A DNA stretch of 64,000 nt from Chamaea fasciata (GCA_029207755.1 JARCOQ010000003.1:92768646-92832645), one strand, 5' to 3'. Numbered from the stretch's first letter, positions 13,404 to 25,918 are shown. Numbers and translations: made by a program. The notes: generated by a model from the letters alone, not told the origin.

Positions 13404-13409
13404 AATAAA
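13404..13409 (+). promoter_or_regulatory. Polyadenylation signal of the LTR
   Basis: aataaa in the context gacaataaagagcacttgg, 124 bases before the LTR end, consistent with the R region. Confidence 0.7.
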
Positions 13410-13533
13410 GAGCACTTGGATTTCCAAAGGAGACCCTGTGTCCTTGCCTTTATCTTCAGTCCATTGTCAGCAGAGCACACCAGACCCTGAGGTGCAGGTT
13501 GCTCTCAGGGATACGCTGTTGCACAATGCTACA

Positions 13534-13539
13534 CATCTA
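13534..13539. repeat. 6-bp target site duplication, right copy (catcta)
   Basis: Identical to 12978-12983. Joining the two flanks at this hexamer restores continuous CR1 sequence. Confidence 0.9.
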
Positions 13540-14245
13540 GAAAGCTAGGATCTAATCACTAGTACTGAAGCCTGGTGGGATAAATCACACGGCTTGGAGC
13601 ACTGCAAGCAGTTGTTAAAAACAAGGAATTTATAGGAACAGGCAAAGAAGGAGAGATCAAAGTATGGATTACTTTCTACAATATAAAAAATGGATTGGTT
13701 GCACAGAGCTCTCTTTGAAAAACAATGATGAACAGGTTGAGAGCTTGTAGATGAAAATTAGAGGCCAAACCAACAAAGCCTTGTGGTTTGCATTTACTAC
13801 CAGCTGCCTCATGAAGAGGAAGATGTTGACAAATCCTTCTTTAATTACAGGGAGCACCATGTTCATAGAACCTGCTGGGCATTCACATCTGCTGGAAAAG
13901 CAGCACAGCAACTTTCAAGCAGTTCTGAAGACTCTTTAAGTGCATCAAGGATAACTTCTTAATCCGTGTGATAGTCTGACAAGAGGAGAAGTGTCACTAG
14001 ACCTATTACTGGCCAACACAGATGAACTAATAAGAGATGTCAAGACCACTGGCAGCCTGGGCTGCAATGACCATGCCCTGGTGATCACGTTCATAATAGA
14101 CATGTGAAAGAGGAAGAGTAGAGTCAAGAGACTGAATTTTATGACTCTCAGTTCTTTGAGGAATATTTGGTTGGACCCCCTGGAAAACTACCCTCAGAGA
14201 CAAAGAAGGTGAACAAAACTGACAGTTCTTCAAGGAAATCTTAGA

Positions 14246-14521
14246 GTGCAAGGCCTCTTGCTTATCATTTTTAAGAGATTACAAAAGGAAGGCAGAGGAC
14301 CAATGCAGTTGGCTGATGTAGTTGCTAAACCTCTCTCTGTCATATTTGAAAAGTCAGAGCAGTCAGGCAAAGATCCTAATGACTGCAGAAAGAGAATATT
14401 GCACCCATTTTTGAAAACGGTAAAAAGGAGAACCTTGGGTACTTCTGACCAGACAACCTTTCAGTATACAGAAGTGGGCTTCAAAGAAAAGAAAAGAAAG
14501 GCTTTTGAACAAGGCCTGTAG
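14246..14521 (+). pseudogene. CR1 ORF2 reverse-transcriptase N-terminal remnant
   Basis: A 91-codon open stretch inside the CR1. Residues about 21-36 (QLADVVAKPLSVIFEK) match the block just upstream of the CR1 RT fingers. KTVKRRTLG stands where functional copies have a KKGKKEDPG-type sequence. After about codon 75 it crosses a deletion into the C-terminal region in another frame. It is a relic, not a functional enzyme; the catalytic aspartates are gone with the deletion. Confidence 0.65.
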
Positions 14522-17500
14522 TGATAAAACAAGGTGGAATTTCTTTCAGCTGAAAGAGGGTATATTTATATTGGACATAAGAAGGGTTTTGTTTTTGATG
14601 AGGGTGGTGAGACACTAGAAGAGCCTGCCCAGACAAGCTGTGGATGCCCTATAGCTTGGAAGCTTTCAAGGCCAGATTGGACCAGACTTGGAGCAACCCA
14701 GCCTAGTGGCAGGTGTCCCTGACCCTGACAGGAACTAGATGATCTTTACGACCCTTTCCAACACAAACCATGCTGTCATTCTAGATTCTGTGATTCTATG
14801 TCCCATGATTCCATTATTCTGTACTTTTGAGGATACAACACACACAACTACTTTCACTATGGAGAAAAGAGTAAGGAAGTTTGCAATGAAAATGGCTAGT
14901 TCTTACTGTGTACATGTATAAGTTGGCATATTGATTTTAAAGCATTAAAAACACAGAAAAAAATGCTTATTTTCATCTTAATAATTTTGAATCATATTCA
15001 CTGCTTGAGGAAATTTTTCATACTACTTTTAAGCAATAAATAAATACTCGTTGTATGACTTTTATTTTAGCGTACTAAAAGGAAACAGCAGTCTGCGGTT
15101 TATCTAAATAAATATTTTATGTTGTATATCCATGAAAAAAATTCCATAGCAATTACCAAAGTAGTGTTTTTGGCAATCAGATGCTGTCAAGAACAAGTTG
15201 CATAACTAAATGTTTAACTGCCACCAGAAAATGCATTTCAATTAAAATAGAATATTTTAAATTTTTCATAGCTTTATAATTAAATCTAGTATACAGAAAG
15301 CAAATCAATACTTAAGTAAAATGCTTTTTAGAGATCTTTCAAAACTAGAGGGAAAGTGTGGAAGACTGGAAAACCAGCACCATATTTTGCTTCATTATTG
15401 GTAGTTTTCAAGTAGTTTTCAATATATGCCTACTACCAAGAACTGTGCTACAAGATTCTCCAAAAAGTTTTATAAAAGACACATTACTGGTTTTGACCTC
15501 AAAGAAACCAATATGTTAGTATTTGGTTATTTCAAATGGCTTCTGTAAATTTTGGCTTCCATCAACCTCCCTGCATGTAAACATACTCTTGTTCCTTCTT
15601 CAGATTTCACTCCAAACACAAAGCAGTCAACCTCTATTCTACCATGTATGCTTTACATATTCTACATTTGAAATCAAGGGTTCATTATGTGCAGTTTCTT
15701 TCTTTAAATCATCTGAAAATAACATCTGACTTCATACCAAATTTCATACTGAATTATCAAAATTTTTAGAATATTAATTTATTACTCCTTCAAAGTTTAA
15801 TTTCAAATTCATTACGATTGACTTCCTTTTGTACATTTAGCATCAAAATGATCAGTCACAAAGAGGTCATGGTTCTTCTGTCTCCTTCATTCAGGACTTA
15901 AAGAGCTAGATCATTTCTCTACTGTGACTGACAATAACTAGCAGAAAGTGATTTTGTGACATTATAAGCAGCATACATTAATTTTAGGATTTTCTAAATT
16001 GCCTCTGTAAAAGACAATCACAATATCACACCTGATGTTTGAATGCAATTAGTGTGTAAACTGATTTTGTCTGGTTATGTGCCAATGTCAAATTAGGTAT
16101 CTCAATAATTGCCTATTGAAAATATAAACGTACAAAGCAAAAAAGCAGCGCAACACATTATGCGAGGGACTGCCCTGGTTTTATTGATTAAAAATTAAAA
16201 ATAAGTAAATAGCAAAAATAAGAGGATTAAGAATAACACTGGGTTACAAAGCATATCAATAAATTACTGTGCTGTAAAGATACTTAATAGTCTAGTAGTA
16301 GGTCTCCAATATTAATTTATATTCTATATCCAAAAAGACTGCAGAAGCAAATTCAATCCTTAGTTAATTCAGTTGAATCAATACAGTGCCTTTAGGGGTA
16401 AATACTTGCAGTCTTTAGACAGCAACTATGTATATAGTTGTAGATCAAATTAATCCATGTTTAGGCAAGCCCTATATACAGAAAACACATTTTCTTTAAT
16501 TTAAATTCACTTACAATTCAAATTCATATTGTACTACTGTATTGTTAATCTACAAGAATATAGAAAGAATAATAACTGATGATGAAAGAAAAAAAATCCA
16601 GGTAAAATGTGGTTGGCTTAAATTTTTAATGTCCCAATTCTAAAATTCAGTTCTTGCTATCTAATACATTGTCATTTTCCAATATGTTTTTATAGTAATT
16701 ATTACCCATATATTGGAGTGATCATCTCAGATTTTAGTGAAATAATGCTGCTTCTCTTTCCAGTCCCAGCCATACTCTACACAGTGGATGTAGAAACACA
16801 CACTGGAACTTATGAACAAATCTACTAAAGACAAATCCTATTTCCTCCCTCAAGCAGGTAGCAATATCTAGGCTTCAACATACTATTCTAAACTATTAAA
16901 CTGTGGCTCATTCGATTATTGCATTTCAAGCATGCCAAATGAACATTGTAAAAAGCTGAAAAAAATGGCTCCTACTGTTTATTCAGCTTTATGTCAGAAA
17001 AAAGTAAAAGAAACACAAGTAAAGAGGTGGAAAACAGTAACTGAAGAAGGTTTTCAAGTGCAGTAATCAGCATGAAAGACAACCAGAAGTTAAGAGCTGG
17101 CAAATTGAATACAAACTGCATTAAGACGACAAACAAGGTTGAGGTTGAGAAGATGAAGGAAAGAACACAAACTAATGGGTTATAAGGCTGAGTAATACTC
17201 AGATTCTTCTGATGTCAATAGAAGTTTTGTTACAAAACCTGACAGGAGAGGGATAGAGTTTCTTTGTACTAACTATAACCTTGACAATTTTATGCATTGC
17301 TCATAACATCTGCTTCAGTTAACAGCAGCTGGCTAATAACTTGCCAGAATACCAACTGAATTAGAAAGCTGTGAATCACTGAATTCTACCAATTACATGC
17401 TCAAAAGATTCTGTGAACTTCAAAGCTCTGTGTACACAAGTGAGCATTTGTACCATCGGTTTCCTACAGAAATGAAATGCTAGTAGTGCATTCAGCAGTC

Positions 17501-19583
17501 TATGCCATTATTCTCTGGTAAAAATGCTAAATGTGTAACTGTGTGCTTTGTTTGTAATTAGTTTCTGGTGGGTCAGTTTGAGCAAACTATTGTAATATAT
17601 TTTATTCCTGTATTTCATGGACTAGCAATACAGCTTTTAATTTGTTGTAAAGTTGTCTAGTGCTTTAGTGGATGTCTACCAGAAATTCACAAAATTAAAT
17701 AGGTTTACAAATAAGTGTGACCTTTTTTGGACTCATTTATGACTCAAGCCTTTGAAGCAGGTGTTAGAAAGCCTCTGCGAAATATTAAGCAACAATTTTT
17801 GCAATTGGTTTTTTTTTCCAATACAGAATCTTGAGGAACCTGAATGATTGGACTGTTTCTAAACACCTTTCATAAGAGCTTTTGGTCTTAGCAGAGTACA
17901 CAGTTAAATTCCTAGAGCTGTAATTTATGACTGAATGATCACATTAAGTATCTATATCAGATAGAGAAACCCTACTTTGATGGTTTTAATGTAAATACCA
18001 AAGTTTCTAAAAAACTAGCTATCTGGTACCAGGATTGGGATTCAAACACAAAATTTATATACTTAGTCTTCTTCTATGACATATGAGAAGGATGAAGTGA
18101 TGAAGAGTGACTCAGAAAAATTACATGCTAATCATACAGCAAAAGTAATCTAACATCAGAATTTTAATGCTTTAAATCCACAATAGCTGTAGGAGGATTT
18201 GCTGGAACAAAATTTTGCAATTGGCCCAAAGACACCAATGGAGTAGCAGACCAATACTGAATTCCAATCTTAGCTTTAGAAAGCTGGAAGATATATTTAT
18301 TCCTTTCTTCTCAGGTGACTGCTTTACTTACTTGATAACAAATTATTTCAACAAGGTACCAGTCTTGAGCAGAGATGGAGAATCGCCCTTCAGGCAAGAT
18401 GTAATTATTAATGACCCAAATAAAGCAAATGGCATGTAGACTGATTTTGATTGAGCAGTCAGTGCACTAAACTCCGGGACAAGCATGCAAAGATTCCTAT
18501 GCAAAAGACTGCATCATGTAGGACACACCTTGAATTTAGGAGGGAATTGAACTCATAATCTCTTTCAATTATGTTTTCGTCAAGTCACTTTTATGGAATG
18601 TAGGAATACTGGCCCCTCACCTTTTCTGTTTATGCTTTTGAGATAAACTTCAAAAACCTTTTGTGCTAGTTTACAGCTTTAAATCAGCTCAACCTCTTGG
18701 AAAAATATCCTCTGAATATGATAATCTCTGTACATGTTTTTGCACTAATTTACAGGCTAAAATAAGGAAATTATAACCTGCTCATTCCCAGTCACAAACA
18801 GACATTGATGGACATAGTTTTATCTAGCAAGGTAAAGCAATCAATTAGAGAATTTCTAGATTTTGGTATCACAAAATTATGCCTATACAAAAGCACAATT
18901 CATATCAAAAAAGTCTGGATTTTATCTGCCCAACTCTACCTGATGCTGGAATGGGAAAGCAGAACAGGTTATATGTAAGATTCCCCCAAATTATCAGGAC
19001 CGTATCTGCCAAACTACAATTGGCGACTATAACACTCAGGACAGTGAACTCCAGAGGTACTTTTATATCCTTGTAAATTATTTGGGGTAGGAAGCCAGAA
19101 GAGAATAGCAACCCAGGCAATGCCCACCTGGCTTCAGATATGGAGGAAACCAGAGAGAGTGGTCTGAGGCTGCTTTGGATGAATGAGGTTGTTGACATTT
19201 TACTATCACAATCAAAGTTAAAATGCAATAAATGGATAAAGAGTGGGAATACACTCATGGATGTCCAAAAGCTTGCAGAATACTGTTTGTGTTGTAGAAC
19301 ATAAATCTTTGTCCAGAAATTGCCATTCAGCTGCTATATCCATGAATGTTAAATTTTATGTCACTGAGTGGTACTGCCTGGTCTCTCAGCCACCTCACCT
19401 TAAATTTACCATGACAATCACAGATGCATGATCTGTCTCATCATGTTCTAAGAGCACCTATCATGATTCTGGCAAAATGAAATTTTATTTTCCAAAGTAC
19501 TTACACACTGTGAGAATGAGCACATGAATATTTGTTCGTCAGGTAAGGATCAGTAACGCTCTGTGAATGCAAATGAGTCATGT

Positions 19584-19610
19584 ACAAGCATGCATACACA
19601 AGCATGCATA
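19584..19610 (+). repeat. 14-bp tandem duplication
   Basis: acaagcatgcatac is followed at once by acaagcatgcata: two copies with a 14-base period, the second lacking the last base. Confidence 0.8.
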
Positions 19611-19741
19611 AGATTTTTTTTCACTAATAATTTTATGGACATATTTTAAGCCTTGCAAATCAAATATTATTTTTATCTTTAGAATTATTTTTTTTCCCAG
19701 AAGACTGTTTCACATATAGGAATAGTTTTTTGGGAGTATAA

Positions 19742-19814
19742 TTTTCAAATCTAATAATTTGAAAACTATTATATTTTAGAAATTACAAAATGTCTTAAGT
19801 CTGTTAAGACATTT
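19742..19814. repeat. Two adjacent perfect hairpins
   Basis: First hairpin: a 9-bp stem, 19742-19750 against 19757-19765, with a 6-nt loop. Second: an 11-bp stem, 19788-19798 (aaatgtcttaa) against 19804-19814 (ttaagacattt), with a 5-nt loop. Both stems are fully complementary; no function is evident. Confidence 0.75.
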
Positions 19815-22371
19815 CATATAGGGCCAATAACTACCACTTGCAATTTAGCAGAATTTGTTCCTAAGAGGTGAGAATGACCTTTCTTGATTGAACAACTCAT
19901 GGTTATTCCCCTGTCAGTGGGATGAGGAACGCTTTATGTGATGCAGCTGTTGAACATCAGAGAACAGTAAATTACTCTAACTACTCTATTTGCCAGAGAG
20001 TCCAAGGGGTTTCTTTTAGTATGTTTTCTTTTTTAAAAAAGTAAAGAATTATTGTTCAAACTGGCTGTGATTGGAATTCTCCTGTTAACAGCCTTAGAAA
20101 ATGGAAGCTTCTGACACAGAATAGCCGGTATTAATACAAACGTATTCACTGTAACTCTGTCTAATCCAAGTCAAGGAAGGAGAAAAAGTTATTTAAATTC
20201 TGTCTTTGTTCAGTTCTTGGCTGTTTTTTCAATGCTGTTAATTTGAAAACTGATAAGTCTGGATAGAAAATATCCTAGTACTAGAAGTAATTTTTACATG
20301 AACAGTGCTTGTAATGACAGGACTTTTAATTGCTGTTAGTGAACTGGGCTGCAATTATTGAGACAAAATTCCTTTAAACAGTAACAAGATTTTAAATAAT
20401 TTGGTGTCTGAAACAAAGACTCCAATTCCATCCTAAAAGAAACAGTTGGAAGGAGTATGATGGGAAGATATAAATAAATAAACAAGAATTCAAGCAGAAC
20501 CAAAGTGCCCAATAACATCATTTGGTCCTTTCTTTTTGCAATTTCCTTTTTTCCTCTGCATTTATTTTTACATGTGTTCTGCCATTCAGATAGCTCTTCA
20601 CTTGGTAAAAATTTGAATGAACCCTTTAAAAATTCATTCAGACCAACTTTCTGCACAATTCCAGAAGCACAATGCTTGAACAGACTATTTACTACCTTAA
20701 GAAGGCACAGGAATTAGGAGAAATAATTCCTACATTCTCTGAGGACCCTGGTTTCAGATAATCCATGATTCCCTCCAATAGGATAGGTACCTTTCAAAAT
20801 AAAGCCATGTTCAAGTATTTTTAAGATTGGTATTAATGACATTAACCCCAAATAAAAAGCCTTATCTAGAGGTTACAGAACCCTCTCAGAAATGTGTAGA
20901 CATGGACTAAATTCTCTCTTTAGACTCAGGAGGCTTAAAAACTGTATAGAAAATTAAAATTCTATGTAGGTTTTCCTTAAGCAGAGTTAATTTTTGGATT
21001 CCTAGCAGTGATTATAAAACAAGTTAATTTTGCAATAGTTACATGACTAAATGCTTATGTATGTCATCATAGGCAAAGTATTTATTTTTCTCGTAACTTT
21101 TTCCCACCTCTCTTACATCCTGTTACTTTAGGTGGAAAGAAATCATTTCCAAAAATCTAGAAATGGTAGATTCACTTTAAAAAGATTGCTGAAAGTGGGA
21201 ATTTCAAAGAAAACTAAATTAGCAGCTTTCAGTAACTTTCAATGAAATTTTTACTTTGTCCCGCAGGTACTTTTAAGAATCCTGTCTCTCATAACAATTT
21301 AAACAGTTGCATTATAGTGGTAGGCTTTTAGAAGCAGTGAGTAACAAGAGTTTCCACTGACTTGCATAGAAACTCATTACCTTGGAAAGCAAGGCCATTT
21401 TTTAATCAGTGTTGGAATTCCAGCACTCAAATCTGAAGATTTAAAAGTTGAGGACTGAGAAGTCTAAGTTAGCTGTGAATTCAGAAGAACACCCACCATG
21501 AATAAATTAAAAAAAAAAAATTAAAGATGCTCTTGAAAACATTCTGCAGTCTAGTGTGTAATGAGCCGACAAGGGTTTGTCACATGCTTCTTATGGGGGA
21601 AAATATGAAAGAGCAAGTATCATGGAGCTATTCTGAACACGCTGTTCCAATCTTATGCCTAAAAGCTGATTCTGTTGATAGGAAGTGAATACCAAGAGTG
21701 GAGTATAAGTGAGAATGTCCCATTAAGTAATTTTATCTTTATTTTATCAGGAACTGAGGCTTATGTGAGAATGTTATCTTGTCTATTTGAGCGTATTCAA
21801 TCTTTTTTCCCCATGTAATTTACCAAGTTCAGCTGCATTTCTTTGCAAATTGTCAAGCCTCTATGATGCATGAAAATATACAGCCTAATGAAGGAGACTG
21901 ACTGCATCGTTGTTCCTATGTAGGTAAAATATGCCTCATGCAAGAAGGAGGAAGAAATCTCACAAATATTCTCACACCTGAACAATTTAAAGCCAAAATC
22001 ATACCTTACTATACACAGTAGTCAGTTACTGTGTCTAAAAAGTAGAATCACCTGTGAATTTCAAATCAGGGTTTTACAATCACATATAATTAACTGGGAA
22101 AATCTCTCCATTTAATCCATTAAGGAGAAATCTTTAGTTAATAAAGATGGTACAGACATCTCAGCTTACCTGAGAAACACTAGATTATTTAGCAAACAAG
22201 ATCTTAAAACTAGCACATGGAGACACTTAACAGTAGCTCAGTCAAAACATACTAATACTGACTCTGCTAGAGAAGGTTCTGCACAGACATGCCAAGGTGG
22301 GCATAGGTGTATCCCCCTTGCCGTCTCTGGAAGCTAGCTGCAGACAATTGAATTATTCAGATTTTCAGGCA

Positions 22372-22971
22372 CTGCCCCACACAGCCACTAGCTCATTTTC
22401 CCCAAAAAGAATGGGAAAAGAGACCTGAAAGGGTAAAAGTAAGAAAAATTGTGAGTTGAGATAAAACCAGTTTAAGAAGTAAAGCAATTAAAAGCAATAG
22501 AAACATTTTAAAAGTTTTGTCTGAACATGCAAGCAAAGCAAAACAAGGATTTCTTTCACAATTTCCCATAGGCAGGCAGCTGTTCAGCTATCTCCAGGAA
22601 AGCAAGACTCTCACTCATAACACTGACTTGGAAAGACCAACACCATCACTCCAAATGTAATTTTCTTCCTTTTTCTTCCCCCATCTTTAAATGCTGAGCA
22701 TGATGCATATGGTGTAGGACATCCCTTTTATCAGCTGGGGTCAACTGTTTTGGCTGTGTCCCCTCCAGACTCCTTGTGTTCCCTCCCACCAGCCTTCTGA
22801 CTGATTGGGTGGTGTGAGGAACAGAAATGGCCTTGGCTCTGTGCAACCACTGCTTAGCAATAATGAAAATATCTTTAGGTTATCAACACTGTTTCCTGCA
22901 CAAATCCAAATCACAGCCCCATACCAGGTACTATGAAGAAAATTAACTCTATCCCTGACAAAACTATCACA
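22372..22971 (-). mobile_element. Solo ERVL-type LTR, minus strand
   Basis: Same LTR family as 8704-9921 in reverse. Plus-strand landmarks in order: cacacagccactagctcatt near the low end (22377-22396), a run of A-rich sequence, atgctgagcatgatgcatat (22690-22709), gtcaactgttttggctgtgt (22740-22759), ggccttggctctgtgcaacc (22829-22848), and the terminal ctatgaagaaaattaactct to ...atcaca at 22971. The high-coordinate edge (LTR 5' end) is clear. The low edge is uncertain by some 30 bases because the expected terminal TG is not obvious. The C-rich sequence after 22971 is not a polypurine tract in the right strand, so this is a solo LTR. Confidence 0.75.
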
Positions 22972-23660
22972 CCCACTGAGCTCATGACATCTCAGTCCAA
23001 TTGCTGGCACTCAGATTTTTTACCCTACTCCCCTGCTAGTCTGGCATCACATTTATGCTCACACAGAGGCCCCGAATAGAGAGCACATTCACGCAGGCAA
23101 CCTTATATACAGTATTCAGATCCAGACTGTAGGACAGACTGCAGTGATCCAGCACAAGGCAGTCAGAGGAAAGAACACTGACCAGCCACCTGTTCACATG
23201 CAACTCGGGCTCTCTAACCTCTTCTTCCTTTGTTTTTCAACATTTTGTTGTCCCCAATCCACCCAATCCGCCTTGGGTGTTCCAGCCCAACAATAAGTCT
23301 TGCACATTTCTGCCAGATCTTTGAGTTTGACTTGGTTTTCTTGATTTAATCAGGCAGCCTAGTGAACTGCAGTCACCATAGGCATACCTGATATGCTGCT
23401 ACCCTCAGGACCAAAATCAACCTAAAAACCTACTCTGTCTGTTACCAGACTAAGGACTTAGTGGGACTGTCTGTCCCACTAAGGACAAAACTAGTACAAA
23501 AATAGAACTTCTGTTGTAGATTCCACATCATGCCCACAGTTGCAGACTCTGAGGATAAAGGGGCAAAGTAAACACAGTCTTCAATGGGTTTAGACATCCA
23601 CAGCTGATACAGGTCTATATACTCAAGTGTAGCCAAGGATTTGCCATTTTTTCAGAGCAA
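22972..23660. other. Unclassified GC-richer segment beside the LTR
   Basis: This block has more CCC/GGG-rich words than its surroundings and reads like the edge of another old repeat, possibly an LTR (for example acacagaggccccgaataga at 23061-23080). I could not place it in a known family. It ends near an 11-bp perfect hairpin at 23457-23483. No protein-coding signal was seen in any frame. Confidence 0.35.
23457..23483. repeat. Perfect 11-bp hairpin
   Basis: cttagtgggac (23457-23467) and gtcccactaag (23473-23483) are exact reverse complements separated by a 5-nt loop. The flanks also carry a direct repeat, actaaggac. Confidence 0.8.
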
Positions 23661-25115
23661 TGTCATAATTATACCAAAATTGCCTCTATGTACATAACCT
23701 TTTCCTTTAACCTTGTGGAAAAGTTTATGTTAGAGCTTTGTAACCATCCCTAACATTCAGGAAGAGGAGTAATTCTATTAAAAAGTCATGCTTAATTTTG
23801 TCTTTATATAAATCCAATGTAATGCATTTTTAAATGTATTTTAATGAATAAAACATGCCCTCAGTTTAAATGAAGAATACTCTGTAGCAAAGATTTCTAG
23901 AAAGCAGTAGTTAGAAAATTTAACAATATTTCTTCTCACCTTCATTTAACTATTGATATATTCAAATGATAATACCTTGTAAATAAGTTATTTCAGGATG
24001 AAATTGTCAAGAAAGTATTTGGCATTTTCAGTTCTTTTGAAAAACTGAATAAACACTTGATACATTTTATTCTTCGAATCAATCACTTTATCAGAAAGAC
24101 TGCTTAACAAAGTGGTAATCAATATATTGCAGATTTTGAAAATTAATCTTTCAGAGGAGCATATCTTCCCAGTGATCAATCAGAAAGCTAGACCAGGATG
24201 AGAAAGCATTACTCCCATGCCCCAGTGTCAGAGCCTACCAATCATTACTTTAGTACATAAACAACCCAAAAAAACCCAAACCAACAACCTTGGGGTGCAC
24301 AGATGTACTTTTTTTCAGAGCAAAAGACCAACATACTAATGAAAAATATCATTTAAAGGGGGCATCTTGGAGTGAAACATGCATAACTGTTTCTGAAGAA
24401 AGACACCATATTTTAGGCACTTTGCAGCACCTTTAGCCTTAGATCACCCTAATATATGTTTATTGTGACAGAAAAAACAGGTCAGGCTTAAAGATAAAGG
24501 AAAATATCAAGCAGAGATTGAGTGTTTCACCCAAGTTACAGGCAAAACAGATTAATCACATTGTAGTAACCTGAAGTTTTTTAGAACTTTTTATGGTGTC
24601 ATCTAATCTGGTTCAGAACAATTTCAGGTGTCAGAAACAAGCTATATATAATTTTCAGACATTTGTGTCATGTATTTTTCAGAACTTTTAGGTTCACACA
24701 GTGTGAAAAAGAAATATATTATGCTTTATTAGAACTGAAATAATCCTAGTGATTATTTTTATGATCTGATATAGTTAGAGATAAATTGCTCATCAAAAGT
24801 ATCAAAAATCCTTCTGTGGGAGGGAAGAGTTGTTTACTAGCCCATTAAATGCAGGAGACAATTCCTAATGAAAGAGTTTCATTTATGTATCTCTGAATTT
24901 AGCTAAGACTGTGGATATCTGTCCACATGCTGAAGAGATGCAGTAAGTGAGTATAAATTATACAACAACCTAATTCCCTAGAAAGATCTTAGGAATGACA
25001 TGGAATAAAGCACATTAAATATGTTTTATACATGCTGGTCTAAAACTACCAAGTTGTAGGGGTTTTTTTTCTCAGTAAAAAATACTATATTTGAACTTTT
25101 TTGACATTGCAGGGT
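23661..25115. other. Unique AT-rich sequence
   Basis: No gene or repeat recognised apart from an A/C-rich run at 24255-24290. The last five bases (agggt, 25111-25115) form the probable left target duplication of the next LTR. Confidence 0.5.
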
Positions 25116-25454
25116 TGAAGTGGGTTTATGCAGGTAGGTTTAAGTAATGGAGGGGGCTACAGGGGTGGCTTCTGTGAGAAACTGGCAGAAGCTCCCTCCA
25201 TGTCCATCAAAGCCAATGCCAGATGGCTCCAAGACAGATGTGCTCCTGGCCAAGGCTGGGCCAATTAGAAATGGTGGCAGTGCCTCTGGGGTAACAGATG
25301 AAGGAGAAGGAAAAGAAAAATAATATTGCATTTATGTAATTGTGGCCAGAGAGGAGCAGGGGTGATAACATGTGAGAATAGCCCTGCAGACACCAAGGTC
25401 AGTGTAGGAGGGGCAGGAGGTGCTCCAGGTGCTGGAGCTGAGATTCTCCTGCAG

Positions 25455-25550
25455 CCCATGGTGAAGACCATGGTGAGGCAGTTGTGCCCCTGCAGCCCAT
25501 GGAGAGCTACAGGGATGCAGAGATCCACCTGCAGCCCATGGAGGAGACTC
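25455..25550 (+). repeat. ctgcagcccatgg internal repeats of the LTR
   Basis: The 13-mer ctgcagcccatgg recurs three times with variable spacing (near 25450, 25490, 25530) and is each time followed by a g/a-rich word. It is a family feature of this LTR and gives several short open frames on both strands. Confidence 0.7.
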
Positions 25551-25912
25551 ACCAGAGCAGGTGGATGCCTGAGAGGAGGCTGTGACCCCATGAAAGGCCT
25601 GAGGAGAGAGTCGCCCGCCCTGAAGCACCCTGTCCTTGAAGAACTGCACCCTGTGGAAGAGTGACCCAGACTGCAGTTGTTTGTGAAGATGGACTCATAC
25701 TGGAGAAGTTCATGGAGAGCTCTCTCCTATAGGAGGGACCCCAAGCTGGAACAGGGGAAGGAGCAGGAGCAGAAACAAGCTATGATGAACTGACCATAAC
25801 CCCCATTCCTACCGCCCTGTACCGCTGGGGGACAAGGTAGAGCTGGAAAGGAGGCTGAAGAAAGGTGTTCTTATTATTTTACTTGTCATTATCCTGCTCT
25901 GGTTTTGTTAGC

Positions 25913-25918
25913 AATAAA
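25913..25918 (+). promoter_or_regulatory. Polyadenylation signal of the ERVL LTR
   Basis: aataaa, 186 bases before the LTR end, in the expected orientation. Confidence 0.6.

Larger units (their letters stand above)
12984..13533 (+). mobile_element. Solo retroviral LTR, ERVK-like, 550 bp
   Basis: Bounded by perfect terminal TGT...ACA (tgtggaggcc at 12984, ...gctaca at 13533) and by the 6-bp direct repeat catcta. Six-base duplications are expected of alpha/betaretrovirus-like (ERVK) integration. It contains a TATA box (tatataa, 13321-13327) and, 77 bases on, a polyadenylation signal (aataaa, 13404-13409), the normal U3-R-U5 order on the plus strand. No primer-binding site or gag-pol sequence follows, so it is a solo LTR. 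Frames such as 13141-13395 on minus and 13284-13548 on plus lie wholly in this LTR and are not genes. Confidence 0.85.
12700..14810 (+). mobile_element. CR1 LINE, split by a retroviral LTR and internally deleted
   Basis: Plus-strand CR1 made of three retained parts. (1) 12710-12983 is the region leading into ORF2 and its endonuclease start, ending gaagccactgtgcatcta. (2) 13534-14480 continues directly (catctagaaagctaggatct) through the endonuclease (actgaagcctggtgggataa, the TETWWD-type motif) and linker into the first RT block (LADVVAKPLS and IFEKSEQSG at 14305-14365). (3) 14510-14810 is the ORF2 C-terminus and 3' UTR, ending in degenerate ATTCTATG repeats (14778-14800). Most of the RT domain is missing between about 14480 and 14505. 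The LTR at 12984-13533 sits inside part 1/2 with an exact target duplication. Stops and frameshifts throughout: a dead copy. Confidence 0.8.
14811..22371. other. Long unique AT-rich stretch
   Basis: About 7.5 kb with no recognised transposon or gene. Local structures are a tandem 14-mer at 19584-19610 and two adjacent perfect hairpins at 19742-19814. Reading frames up to 117 codons (18905-19258 on minus) carry no recognisable motif. The absence of interspersed repeats makes this the best place in the window to look for conserved non-coding elements. Confidence 0.55.

Noticed and set aside
13141..13548. Several overlapping frames of 63-85 codons
   Set aside because: All fall in the ERVK-like LTR, which shows TATA and polyadenylation signals instead of coding sequence.
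25265..25664. Frames of 105-112 codons on both strands
   Set aside because: They lie in the GC-rich internal repeats of a solo LTR and overlap each other in opposite directions.
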